Source: Bacteroidota bacterium
Lineage (GTDB): Bacteria > Bacteroidota > Bacteroidia > Chitinophagales > LD1
Assembly: GCA_016715625.1 (NCBI GenBank)
Contig: JADJZU010000041.1
Location: 1 to 21,507, forward strand
Direction of reading: 5' to 3'
Length of the DNA: 21,507 bases
Positions 1-7,566 of the stretch are shown here, piece by piece; position 1 is the stretch's first letter; every line of letters begins with the position of its first letter. The notes under the pieces were generated by a model. It worked only from the letters and a program-made list of their open reading frames with translations, was not told the DNA's origin and ran no database searches. The position numbers and the translations under genes are program-made.

Positions 1-2610
1 GATTTCAGAAAGTTTTTTGAAGGTTTTGACTTTGCTACCCTGAACTACAACGGTAAAGGGAACACAGTTTCCATGGACGAATTAAAAGTCTACAAGCTCA
101 TAGACGCTTACAGACGAAAAGGCCACTTGATAGCTGACACGAACCCTATCAAGAAGCGAAAAGACAGAAAAGCTTATCTGGACCTGGTCAATTTTGGACT
201 TGCGGAGAAGGATTTGGATAGAAAATTTGCAGTCGGAAGCGAGCTGGGCCTAACCAATGCAACGCTTAACGAGATTATTGAGAAGCTTAAAATGGTGTAT
301 TGCGGAAAAATTGGTTTTGAAATCGGTTATCTGCGATTGCCTGAAGAGGTTGATTTTTTCCGGAGCCGACTGGAAACCGGCAACAAGTTGGTGAATTTTA
401 CCCTGGACAAGAAGGAGCATGTGCTTCGCATCTTGAACAAAGCGGTTGTATTCGAAAAGTTTCTAGGCACTAAATATGTAGGCGAAAAACGCTTTTCGCT
501 GGAAGGTGGCGAAACCACTATCCCCGGTCTGGATGGCATCATTCGCACAGCTGCTCAAGGTGGAGTGGAAGAGGTGGTAATTGGTATGGCGCACAGAGGC
601 AGATTAAACGTGTTAGCCAATATTTTGGGCAAAACCTATGAGGAAATTTTTAATGAGTTTGAAGGAAATGCGAAGTATGACACTACCTATGGCGATGGGG
701 ATGTAAAATATCACTTGGGTTATTCTTCTCAGTATCCGGTAGCGGATGGCAAATCGGTCTATTTAAAACTGATGCCCAACCCTTCCCATTTAGAGGCTGT
801 AAATCCGATTGTAACCGGCTTTGCACGAGCCAAAGCAGACGCTATTTACAAATCCAATTTTGACAAAATACTTCCGATACTGATTCATGGTGATGCAGCA
901 GTGGCCGGTCAGGGAATTGTGTACGAAGTGTTGCAGATGGCAAAACTGGATGGTTATTACTCCGGGGGCACCATTCATTTCGTCATCAACAATCAAATAG
1001 GATTTACTACCGATTTTGATGAGGCCCGCTCTTCAGATTATTCTACCTCCATTGCTGCAACTATTGAAGCACCCGTGATACACGTAAACGGTGACGACAT
1101 TGAAGCTACCGTATTTGCCTGCGAACTGGCGGCTGCCTACCGTCAGCAGTTCAATAAAGATGTTTTCATAGACATGGTTTGTTATCGCAGGTGGGGCCAC
1201 AACGAAAGCGATGATCCTAAATTTACGCAGCCAGTAATGTATAAGTTGATAGAGAAGCACGCCAACCCCCGCGATGTATATTCTCAGCAGTTGGAGGCGG
1301 AAGGAAGTGTGCAGGCCGAAATGGTGAAGCGGTTGGAAAAAGAATTTTGGAATGATTTGCAGGCGCGTTTAGATAATGTGAAGCAGAACCCCCTACCCTA
1401 CAAACCGCAACCTACCGAATTGGCCTGGGCTAAATTGCGCCCTGCAAAACCGGAAGATTTTGAGAACTCTCCGAACACTTCCATCTCGCAAGAAACTGCT
1501 GACAAACTGATTGCGGGGCTCAATAAAGTTCCGGATGGTTTTGTGCCTTTGAAGAAAGTGCAGAAATATCTGGAAGAAAGAAAGAAGCTTTCGATTGACG
1601 ATAAAAAATTGGATTGGGCCGCTGCTGAACTCATGGCTTATGGCTCCATTTTACTCGAGTGCAAGGATGTGCGTTTAAGCGGTGAGGATGTAAAGCGCGG
1701 TACATTCACCCACCGCCATGCGGTAATTACCGATGAACATACCGATAAAGAATATTGCAGACTTAGCAATCTGGCTGATGAGCAAGGACGTTTTTTTGTC
1801 TATAACTCTCACCTGAGCGAATACGGTGTTTTAGGGTATGAATATGGCTACTCTCAGCCTAGCCCCGAGCCATTGGTTATTTGGGAGGCGCAGTTTGGCG
1901 ATTTTATTAACGGGGCGCAGATTATCATCGATCAGTTTATTTCCGCTGCAGAAAGTAAATGGCAGCGACAAACAGGTTTGGTCATGTTGCTGCCTCACGG
2001 TTATGAGGGACAAGGGCCGGAACACTCTTCTGCCAGACTGGAACGTTTTCTGCAACAATGCGCAGAGTTCAACATGGTGGTGCTAAACGTTAGCGACCCG
2101 GCCAACTTCTTTCATGCGGTCCGCAGGCAGTTAACCTGGCCGTTTCGGAAACCTATGATTGTGATGAGCCCTAAAAGTTTGTTGCGACATCCGCGCTGCA
2201 TATCACCGCTTCAAAACATATTGTCGGGTAAATTTGAAGAACTGCTGGTGGATGAGATTACTGGTGAGGCACGCAAGATTATTTTCTGCTCCGGTAAGAT
2301 TTACTATGACCTTATAGAGCGCAGAGAACGCGATGGCATAAAAGATGTTGTAATTGCCCGAGTAGAGCAGTTGTATCCATTACCTCAAAATAAAATGCAG
2401 GCATTGGTTCAAAAGCATAGCAAAGCAGAGGTAGTATGGGTACAAGAAGAAGCAGAAAATATGGGCGCCTGGCATTTTATTTACACTCGTTTAAGCGGTG
2501 TTTTCAAGATCAAAGGAGTTGCCCGAAAGAGTTCGGCATCGCCCGCCACAGGATTTAAGAAAGTGCATGCGCAGGAACAGGAATCGATTCTTGTAAGAGC
2601 ATTTGAGTAA
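1..2610 (+). CDS. sucA: 2-oxoglutarate dehydrogenase E1 component (5' partial)
   Basis: This is the thiamine-diphosphate-dependent E1 of the 2-oxoglutarate dehydrogenase complex, which decarboxylates 2-oxoglutarate and succinylates the lipoyl group of E2 in the TCA cycle. The reading frame is open from base 1: 24 codons (FFEGFDFA and onward) precede the first in-window ATG at 73 and match the usual N-terminal region, so the start lies upstream. About 869 residues are visible; E. coli SucA has 933, so some 50 are missing. Family blocks are all present: YKLIDAYRRKGHLIADTNP near the start, GMAHRGRLNVL near nt 583, HGDAAVAGQG near nt 885, INNQIGF near nt 987, GHNESDDPKF near nt 1195 (the cofactor and active-site part), and EEAENMGAW near nt 2446. 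It is followed 47 nt later by sucB on the same strand, so co-transcription is likely. Identification is secure; the true start cannot be seen. Confidence 0.96.
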   Translation, partial: DFRKFFEGFDFATLNYNGKGNTVSMDELKVYKLIDAYRRKGHLIADTNPIKKRKDRKAYLDLVNFGLAEKDLDRKFAVGSELGLTNATLNEIIEKLKMVYCGKIGFEIGYLRLPEEVDFFRSRLETGNKLVNFTLDKKEHVLRILNKAVVFEKFLGTKYVGEKRFSLEGGETTIPGLDGIIRTAAQGGVEEVVIGMAHRGRLNVLANILGKTYEEIFNEFEGNAKYDTTYGDGDVKYHLGYSSQYPVADGKSVYLKLMPNPSHLEAVNPIVTGFARAKADAIYKSNFDKILPILIHGDAAVAGQGIVYEVLQMAKLDGYYSGGTIHFVINNQIGFTTDFDEARSSDYSTSIAATIEAPVIHVNGDDIEATVFACELAAAYRQQFNKDVFIDMVCYRRWGHNESDDPKFTQPVMYKLIEKHANPRDVYSQQLEAEGSVQAEMVKRLEKEFWNDLQARLDNVKQNPLPYKPQPTELAWAKLRPAKPEDFENSPNTSISQETADKLIAGLNKVPDGFVPLKKVQKYLEERKKLSIDDKKLDWAAAELMAYGSILLECKDVRLSGEDVKRGTFTHRHAVITDEHTDKEYCRLSNLADEQGRFFVYNSHLSEYGVLGYEYGYSQPSPEPLVIWEAQFGDFINGAQIIIDQFISAAESKWQRQTGLVMLLPHGYEGQGPEHSSARLERFLQQCAEFNMVVLNVSDPANFFHAVRRQLTWPFRKPMIVMSPKSLLRHPRCISPLQNILSGKFEELLVDEITGEARKIIFCSGKIYYDLIERRERDGIKDVVIARVEQLYPLPQNKMQALVQKHSKAEVVWVQEEAENMGAWHFIYTRLSGVFKIKGVARKSSASPATGFKKVHAQEQESILVRAFE

Positions 2611-2657
2611 TCTTATTGTTTTTTAAAATTAGTTTGTAAAAGCTTAACTACAGAAAA

Positions 2658-3887
2658 ATGACAGAAGTAAAAGTTCCGGCACTTGCAGAATCTATCGCTG
2701 AGGTTACCCTCTCCAAGTGGCTCGTAAAAGATGGCGATTATGTAGAATTGGACCAGCCCTTATGTGAGTTTGAAACCGATAAAGCCTCTCAGGAATTACC
2801 TTCACCAGCTGCGGGTGTGGTAAAGTTGATTGCTGCCGATGGGGATGATTTAAAGATAGGCGCGCTCATTTGCAACATAGATGAGTCTGCTGCCAAGCCG
2901 GCAACCGCAGTTGCTACCGATAAAGCAGTAGTAAAGAAAGATGTAGCACCCGTAGAAACTGTAGCACCTAAAACAGAAGTAAAACAGGAGGTGAGTTATG
3001 CCACCGGAAATCCATCTCCTGCTGCTAAAAAGATTCTGGATGAGGGTGGCGTGAAAACCACCGATGTAAAAGGAACAGGCGTAAAAGGACGAATTACTAA
3101 AGAAGATGCCATTCAGGCAGTTCGCAATAAAGCCAATATGCCAGCACGCGAGGCGTTTAGCAGAGGGGAGAGAAGAGAAAAATTGAGTCGCTTGCGTAAA
3201 ACAATTGCAGAGCGGTTGGTTTACTCCAAAAATTCTACAGCTATGCTCACCACTTTTAATGAGGTGGACATGACCGCGATAAATAAGATTCGCGAGAAGT
3301 ATGGCGATGGATTTAAAAAGAAAAATGAAGTGGGTTTGGGTATGATGAGTTTCTTTACTAAGGCAGTTTGTCTGGCCTTGGAGAAATTTCCGGCAGTGAA
3401 TGCAAGTATTGAAGAAAATGAAGTGGTATACCACGACTATGCCGATATTTCCATTGCAGTTTCCACTCCCAAGGGCTTAGTGGTTCCGGTTATCAGAAAT
3501 GCCGAGTCACTTTCTTTGGCAGGTATCGAGAAGAAAGTGAAAGAATTAGCTATCAAAGGCCGCGATGGCTTATTAACCATGGATGAAATGACGGGTGGTA
3601 CGTTTACCATTTCTAATGGTGGTGTTTTTGGCTCGCTGATGAGCACCCCAATTATCAACCCACCGCAGGTGGCTATTTTAGGAATGCATAAAGTACAGGA
3701 GCGTCCTGTTGTGATTGATGGGCAAATGGTTATTCGCCCCATGATGTATGTCGCATTATCCTACGATCACCGCATTATTGATGGTAAAGAATCTGTCAGC
3801 TTCCTGGTAGCTGTAAAAGATTTTCTGGAAAACCCGCATAAGATGCTATTGGGGGCCGATCCGGTAGATTTATTGTTAGAAATGTAA
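2658..3887 (+). CDS. sucB: Dihydrolipoamide succinyltransferase, E2 of the 2-oxoglutarate dehydrogenase complex
   Basis: E2 transfers the succinyl group from its lipoyl arm to CoA and forms the core of the complex. At 409 aa it has the normal length with one lipoyl domain. Domain order: lipoyl domain at residues 1-75, with the lipoylated lysine expected at K42 in ETDKAS; an Ala/Val/Lys-rich linker; a peripheral subunit-binding domain at about 114-155 (NPSPAAKKILDEGG, VKGRITKEDA); and the catalytic domain from about 175. The active-site block YDHRIIDG places the catalytic His at 371 and Asp at 375. The ATG at 2658 gives a natural lipoyl-domain N terminus. There is no clear Shine-Dalgarno sequence, which is usual in Bacteroidota. 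It sits between sucA and lpdA. The sucA neighbour argues for the succinyltransferase rather than an acetyltransferase. Confidence 0.95.
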   Translation: MTEVKVPALAESIAEVTLSKWLVKDGDYVELDQPLCEFETDKASQELPSPAAGVVKLIAADGDDLKIGALICNIDESAAKPATAVATDKAVVKKDVAPVETVAPKTEVKQEVSYATGNPSPAAKKILDEGGVKTTDVKGTGVKGRITKEDAIQAVRNKANMPAREAFSRGERREKLSRLRKTIAERLVYSKNSTAMLTTFNEVDMTAINKIREKYGDGFKKKNEVGLGMMSFFTKAVCLALEKFPAVNASIEENEVVYHDYADISIAVSTPKGLVVPVIRNAESLSLAGIEKKVKELAIKGRDGLLTMDEMTGGTFTISNGGVFGSLMSTPIINPPQVAILGMHKVQERPVVIDGQMVIRPMMYVALSYDHRIIDGKESVSFLVAVKDFLENPHKMLLGADPVDLLLEM

Positions 3888-3914
3888 ATGGAGTAAAAAG
3901 ATAAAATTCACTTT

Positions 3915-5318
3915 ATGTCAAAATATCAGGTAGCCGTTATTGGCTCAGGACCCGGAGGATATATAGCGGCTATTCGTTGTGCCCAGTTGGGCATGAAGGT
4001 GGCTATTATTGAAAAGTATGATGTGTTGGGGGGCACCTGCACCAATGTGGGCTGTATTCCTTCAAAGGCCTTGTTGGATTCTTCCGAGCATTTTCACAAT
4101 GCTCAAAAAAGTTTTGCTGAACATGGAATTACTCATAACGATTTGAGTTTTGATTTCAGCCGGATGGTTCAGCGCAAGAATGGTGTAGTGAAAGCGAACA
4201 ACGATGGTATTGCATTTCTCATGAAGAAGAACAAGATTGACGCCTATAAAGGAATCGGTTCGTTCGTCTCCAAAAATAAAATAGCCATTACCGGCAGCAA
4301 AGGCGAGAAACAGGAGATTGAAGCGGATAAAATTGTGATTGCCACCGGATCAAAGCCAACTCAACTCCCTTTCATAAAAGTAGATAAGCGCAGAATTATT
4401 ACTTCCACGGAGGCCCTTTCTTTGAATGAAGTACCTAAGCATTTGGTGATTATTGGTGGGGGAATCATTGGTGTAGAACTGGGTTCTGTGTATCTGCGAC
4501 TGGGGGCAAAAGTTACTGTGGTAGAGTATCTTGATAAAATTGTCCCTTCGATGGACGAGGATATAAGTAAAGAGTTGCAACGTGTTTTGAAGAAACAAGG
4601 CATGGAATTTTTGCTATCGCATAAAGTGAGTGGCGCAGTTGTTAAAGATAACTCTGTAACTGTAACTGCTGAAAATACGAAAGGCGAAAAGGTGTTGATA
4701 CAAGGCGATTATTGCTTAGTGGCAGTGGGCAGAGTACCTTATACCGATGGATTAAATCTGGAAGCAGCAGGAGTGGTAAAAGATGAAAAGGGACGTATTG
4801 CGGTCAATGATCATTTGGAAACGAACATTCCCGGCATCTATGCCGTTGGAGATGTAGTGCGGGGTGCCATGCTGGCTCACAAAGCGGAGGAGGAGGGCGT
4901 AATGCTAGCCGAATACATAGCCGGACAAAAAACGCACATCAACTATAATTTGATTCCCGGAGTGGCCTATACATGGCCCGAGGCAGCAAGTGTTGGAGCT
5001 ACAGAAAATGATTTAAAAGCAAAGGGAGTGGCGTATAAATCAGGCAAATTCCCTTTTCGGGCATTGGGCCGCGCAAGAGCGAGTGGCGATTTAGATGGAT
5101 TTGTAAAAGTGCTGGCCGATAAAAATACCGATGAAATATTGGGTGTTCATATCATAGGCGCTCGTGCTGCAGACCTTATTATTGAGGGCGTAGTAGCCAT
5201 GGAGTATCGCGCTAGTGCAGAGGATATTGCACGTATGAGTCATCCACATCCAACTTATACAGAGGCTTTTAAAGAAGCCTGCTTAACGGCTACCGAGAAC
5301 AGGCCACTGAATACGTAA
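3915..5318 (+). CDS. lpdA: Dihydrolipoamide dehydrogenase (E3)
   Basis: E3 is an FAD flavoprotein that reoxidises dihydrolipoyl groups of E2 and reduces NAD+. At 467 aa it is full length. Visible motifs are the FAD-binding GSGPGG at residues 10-15; the redox-active disulfide C42/C47 in GGTCTNVGCIPSKA; the NAD-binding GGGIIGVELG at about 180-190; the second FAD block TNIPGIYAVGD; and the C-terminal interface motif HPHPTYTE with the His445/Glu450 catalytic pair. The start is 27 nt after the sucB stop, so this is the third gene of the suc operon. Because the second E1 (15111-17178) has no E3 beside it, this E3 may also serve that complex; that is inference. A strong palindromic terminator follows 12 nt after the stop. 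Confidence 0.96.
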   Translation: MSKYQVAVIGSGPGGYIAAIRCAQLGMKVAIIEKYDVLGGTCTNVGCIPSKALLDSSEHFHNAQKSFAEHGITHNDLSFDFSRMVQRKNGVVKANNDGIAFLMKKNKIDAYKGIGSFVSKNKIAITGSKGEKQEIEADKIVIATGSKPTQLPFIKVDKRRIITSTEALSLNEVPKHLVIIGGGIIGVELGSVYLRLGAKVTVVEYLDKIVPSMDEDISKELQRVLKKQGMEFLLSHKVSGAVVKDNSVTVTAENTKGEKVLIQGDYCLVAVGRVPYTDGLNLEAAGVVKDEKGRIAVNDHLETNIPGIYAVGDVVRGAMLAHKAEEEGVMLAEYIAGQKTHINYNLIPGVAYTWPEAASVGATENDLKAKGVAYKSGKFPFRALGRARASGDLDGFVKVLADKNTDEILGVHIIGARAADLIIEGVVAMEYRASAEDIARMSHPHPTYTEAFKEACLTATENRPLNT

Positions 5319-5330
5319 AGTGGCTATATC

Positions 5331-5372
5331 ATAAACTAAAAAATCCCGGCTAGCCGGGATTTTTTAGTTTAT
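5331..5372. terminator. Bidirectional intrinsic terminator between lpdA and a converging gene
   Basis: The 42 nt form one uninterrupted perfect palindrome. The GC core is CCCGGCTAGCCGGG, flanked by A6 on the left and T6 on the right, and the pairing continues outward into ATAAACT/AGTTTAT. Because the A and T tracts mirror each other, both strands carry a hairpin followed by a U tract. It lies between the lpdA stop (plus strand) and the stop of the minus-strand gene at 5385, so it can end both transcripts. Confidence 0.9.
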
Positions 5373-5384
5373 GAAGATGAAAGA

Positions 5385-5897
5385 CTAGAAATCGTCTACA
5401 GAAGTATTTTTCTTGTAGTCTTCGCTGGCTTGCCAGTTACTTTCAATAGTCAATTCAAATCTGCTTTTGGCTACTTCGGTCAAGGTAAACTTCACATCTT
5501 TTACCAGCCATTGCATAATGTGACGGTCGTCTACCCAACTTTCGTTTTTAAAATCACCAAACTTATACGTCATTACAAACTTCATTTGCTCTGTCAGTTC
5601 AACAGCACCTTGAACAAATACTTTGTAAAAACGATTCTCATCATTGAACAGATATAGAATTCTATCTGTTTTGATAGCGCCTATCATGGGGTCATCTCCG
5701 TTTATATAGTATGCATTCTTCAACATACTTTGGCGGTCTTTTACGAACTCTATTTTTTGTCCATCGCGATAGCAGCTGTCCTTGCTTACACCCCAGAATA
5801 TATTTCTGAAATCAAGCACTGCATCACTCTCAGCAACACTGCTGAACGAGGGAAGAGAAAGGACTAAACTGCAAAAAATGAAAATTAATTTCTTCAT
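5385..5897 (-). CDS. Small secreted protein of unknown function
   Basis: No family is recognised. The frame is open further upstream (to 5966), but the ATG at 5897 is the better start. It puts a typical signal peptide at the N terminus (MKKLIFIFCSLVLSLPSF, then a plausible cleavage after SSVA), whereas the longer version would bury it. The protein is then 170 aa. The mature part is a single soluble domain with no further membrane segment; it begins DFRNIFWGVSKDSC and contains a run of beta-strand-like segments (DRILYLFNDENRFYKVFVQG, MKFVMTYKFGDF). There is no lipobox, so it is probably periplasmic or exported. It is transcribed toward lpdA and shares the palindromic terminator at 5331-5372. 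It appears monocistronic, since the next minus-strand unit upstream (the tRNAs) ends in its own terminator. Confidence 0.75.
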   Translation of the reverse strand: MKKLIFIFCSLVLSLPSFSSVAESDAVLDFRNIFWGVSKDSCYRDGQKIEFVKDRQSMLKNAYYINGDDPMIGAIKTDRILYLFNDENRFYKVFVQGAVELTEQMKFVMTYKFGDFKNESWVDDRHIMQWLVKDVKFTLTEVAKSRFELTIESNWQASEDYKKNTSVDDF

Positions 5898-6155
5898 AAC
5901 TGTTGTTTTTGGTTTGTATTTTATGAGAACGCGAATATGCAATTTTTCATATGTCATTATCCTCATTTTACTGACAGCTTTTAAATGTGGATAAAATATA
6001 CTGCACTTACTTGAGTCTGATAATCTGCATTCCTGAAAGTTTAATCGACCCTCGAAATCTATATAGAATTAATACCACTATTCTTTGGAGGTCAGCAATA
6101 GAGCTATAGCTGTTTACAGAAAAAATCTGTTATTAAAATGGGGAGCCATCAGCAT

Positions 6156-6192
6156 AAAAAAAACCCAACCAATTTCTTGATTGAGTTTTTTT
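6156..6192 (-). terminator. Intrinsic terminator of the tRNA-Ser/tRNA-Pro unit
   Basis: Read on the minus strand this is a 16-bp stem closed by a GAAA tetraloop and ending in a run of eight U. Two of the pairs are U-G wobbles that exist only in the minus-strand RNA; in plus-strand RNA they become A-C mismatches. The hairpin is therefore oriented for minus-strand transcription and starts 3 nt after the tRNA-Pro gene. The roughly 260 nt between it and the start of the secreted-protein gene at 5897 hold no gene that can be supported. Confidence 0.85.
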
Positions 6193-6195
6193 AAG

Positions 6196-6270
6196 TCGGG
6201 GTACCAAGATTCGAACTTGGGACCCCCTGCTCCCAAAGCAGGTGCGCTAACCGGGCTGCGCTACACCCCG
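6196..6270 (-). tRNA. tRNA-Pro (anticodon TGG)
   Basis: The minus strand folds as a normal cloverleaf of 75 nt. The acceptor stem is CGGGGTG/TACCCCG with discriminator A73; the D-arm begins TAGCGCAG; the anticodon arm CCTGC-TTTGGGA-GCAGG gives anticodon TGG; and the T-arm contains GTTCGAATC. The bases after A73 are CTT, so the CCA end is not encoded and must be added after transcription. It lies 21 nt downstream of tRNA-Ser in the same transcript. Confidence 0.95.
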
Positions 6271-6291
6271 AATATTTTCCAAAGTGAGGTG

Positions 6292-6380
6292 CGGTGAGGG
6301 AGGGATTCGAACCCTCGGTACCGTTTTACCAGTACGGCAGTTTAGCAAACTGCTGATTTCAGCCACTCATCCACCTCACC
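6292..6380 (-). tRNA. tRNA-Ser (anticodon GCT)
   Basis: The minus strand gives an 89-nt class II tRNA. The acceptor stem is GGTGAGG/CCTCACC with discriminator G73, as expected for serine. The anticodon arm GCAGT-TTGCTAA-ACTGC gives GCT, and the long variable arm has a GTAC/GTAC stem typical of tRNA-Ser. The T-arm is GAGGG-TTCGAAT-CCCTC. CCA is not encoded. It is the first gene of the two-tRNA unit; the promoter lies just upstream. Confidence 0.95.
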
Positions 6381-6413
6381 AACTATTAAAAGAACTTTTC
6401 AATTAAGGGACGG

Positions 6414-6443
6414 CAAAAATAGAAATTGAATCTATTTTACCAA
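6414..6443 (-). promoter_or_regulatory. Bacteroidota-type promoter of the tRNA unit
   Basis: On the minus strand, TTG (6443-6441) is followed after exactly 19 nt by TATTTTTG (6421-6414). This fits the -33 TTG / -7 TAnnTTTG pattern of the primary sigma factor in this phylum. The -7 box ends 33 nt before the mature tRNA-Ser, leaving room for a start site and a short leader. The match is by eye; no start-site data are available. Confidence 0.75.
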
Positions 6444-6470
6444 CGGTTTGTCAAAATCTTTGAGTAAAAA

Positions 6471-7420
6471 CTATACAGATTGTGCTGCTGTTACATGGAA
6501 CAGCATATCCTTTGTCATTCTACGGAGGTCGTATTCGGCTCTCCATCCCCAGTCGCTTTGGGCTACAGCGTCATCTATACTTTGCGGCCAGCTTTCGGCT
6601 ATACCTTGCCGGAAGTCCGGTTCATAATTGATTTTGAAGTCCGGCAAATGTTGCTGTATCTCTATTGCTAAATCTCGGGGGGCAAAGCTGAATCCCGAAA
6701 AATTGTAACCGCTTCGCACGGAGATTTTTTCTGCCGGAGCTTCCATCAATTCGATAGTGCCTCGTATAGCGTCCGGCATATACATCATGGGCAATACGGT
6801 ATCTTCTTTTAAAAAGCAGGTGTATTTTTTGTGCTCTGCTGCCTCAAAAAATATGTCCACCGCATAATCGGTGGTGCCACCTCCGGCTTTGGTTTTGTAA
6901 GATATAAGACCGGGGTATCGCAAACTGCGTACATCCAATCCTCTTTTCTGAAAAGTCCAATCGCACCAGCGCTCACCGGCTTGTTTAGATATACCATAAA
7001 TGGTGTTAGGTTCCATCACTGTAAATTGCGGAGTGTTCACTTTGGGTGTGGTGGGACCAAAAACCGCTATCGTGGATGGGAAGAACAGTTTTTTGACCTT
7101 ATGCTCTACACATACATCTAAAATATTCCGAAGTCCTTTCATGTTGATTCGCCAGGCTAACTCTGGATTTTTTCCCCGGTTGCCGATAATACTGCTGCTA
7201 AATGATAAATCTGTGTGATGCCAAAACGCTTTACACAATCGGATAAGCCGTTTTTATATAATACATCTAACCGGATGAACTCACCGCTTTCTTTCAGAAT
7301 CTGATTAGGCTCTTTCAAATCGGAGGCAATTACATTTTTATAAATTTTGCGCAAGGCAATTACCAACTCTGTTCCAATTTGCCCTCCGGCACCGGTTACC
7401 AATATAGTGTCGTGCTCCAT
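6471..7420 (-). pseudogene. L-threonine 3-dehydrogenase, SDR type, interrupted by a -1 frameshift
   Basis: This extended-SDR enzyme would oxidise L-threonine to 2-amino-3-oxobutyrate with NAD+, the first step of threonine breakdown to glycine. The N-terminal part starts at the ATG at 7420 and carries the Rossmann motif TGAGGQIG and YHLAAVLSATGEK; it then leaves frame and stops shortly after. The frame to its side continues with NPELAWRINMKGLRNILDV, the catalytic YGISK (Tyr142/Lys146 in the rebuilt protein) and PGLISYKTKAGGGTTDYAV, a hallmark of the SDR-type threonine dehydrogenases. Adding one A to the A6 run at 7168-7173 joins the halves as ATGEK-NPELAW and gives 316 aa, close to the family length of about 312. 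The break may be a sequencing error, a true mutation or slippage. The 3' ORF from 7238 has an N terminus that makes no sense alone. Other SDR epimerases are possible but fit the GGGTTDYAV block less well. Confidence 0.85.
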
Positions 7421-7566
7421 GTTTAAATTATTGTTTCACAAAAATGGTAAAAAACCACTACTAATATTTGTGCGCTGTGGAGAAGTTGCTCCAAGTGAAG
7501 AGCCTGTGAATTGGTTTGCGTGCCCTCATGTTGTATTTTTTATTTTCACGCGATTAAACAACCTCT

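Noticed and set aside
2850..3434. 194-codon minus-strand ORF inside sucB
   Set aside because: It lies antisense within a conserved gene and has no recognisable domain; it is a shadow frame.
7421..7566. Divergent promoters between the threonine dehydrogenase and YfhO-family genes
   Set aside because: Only near-matches to TAnnTTTG are present on either strand, without a well-placed TTG, so no promoter is claimed.
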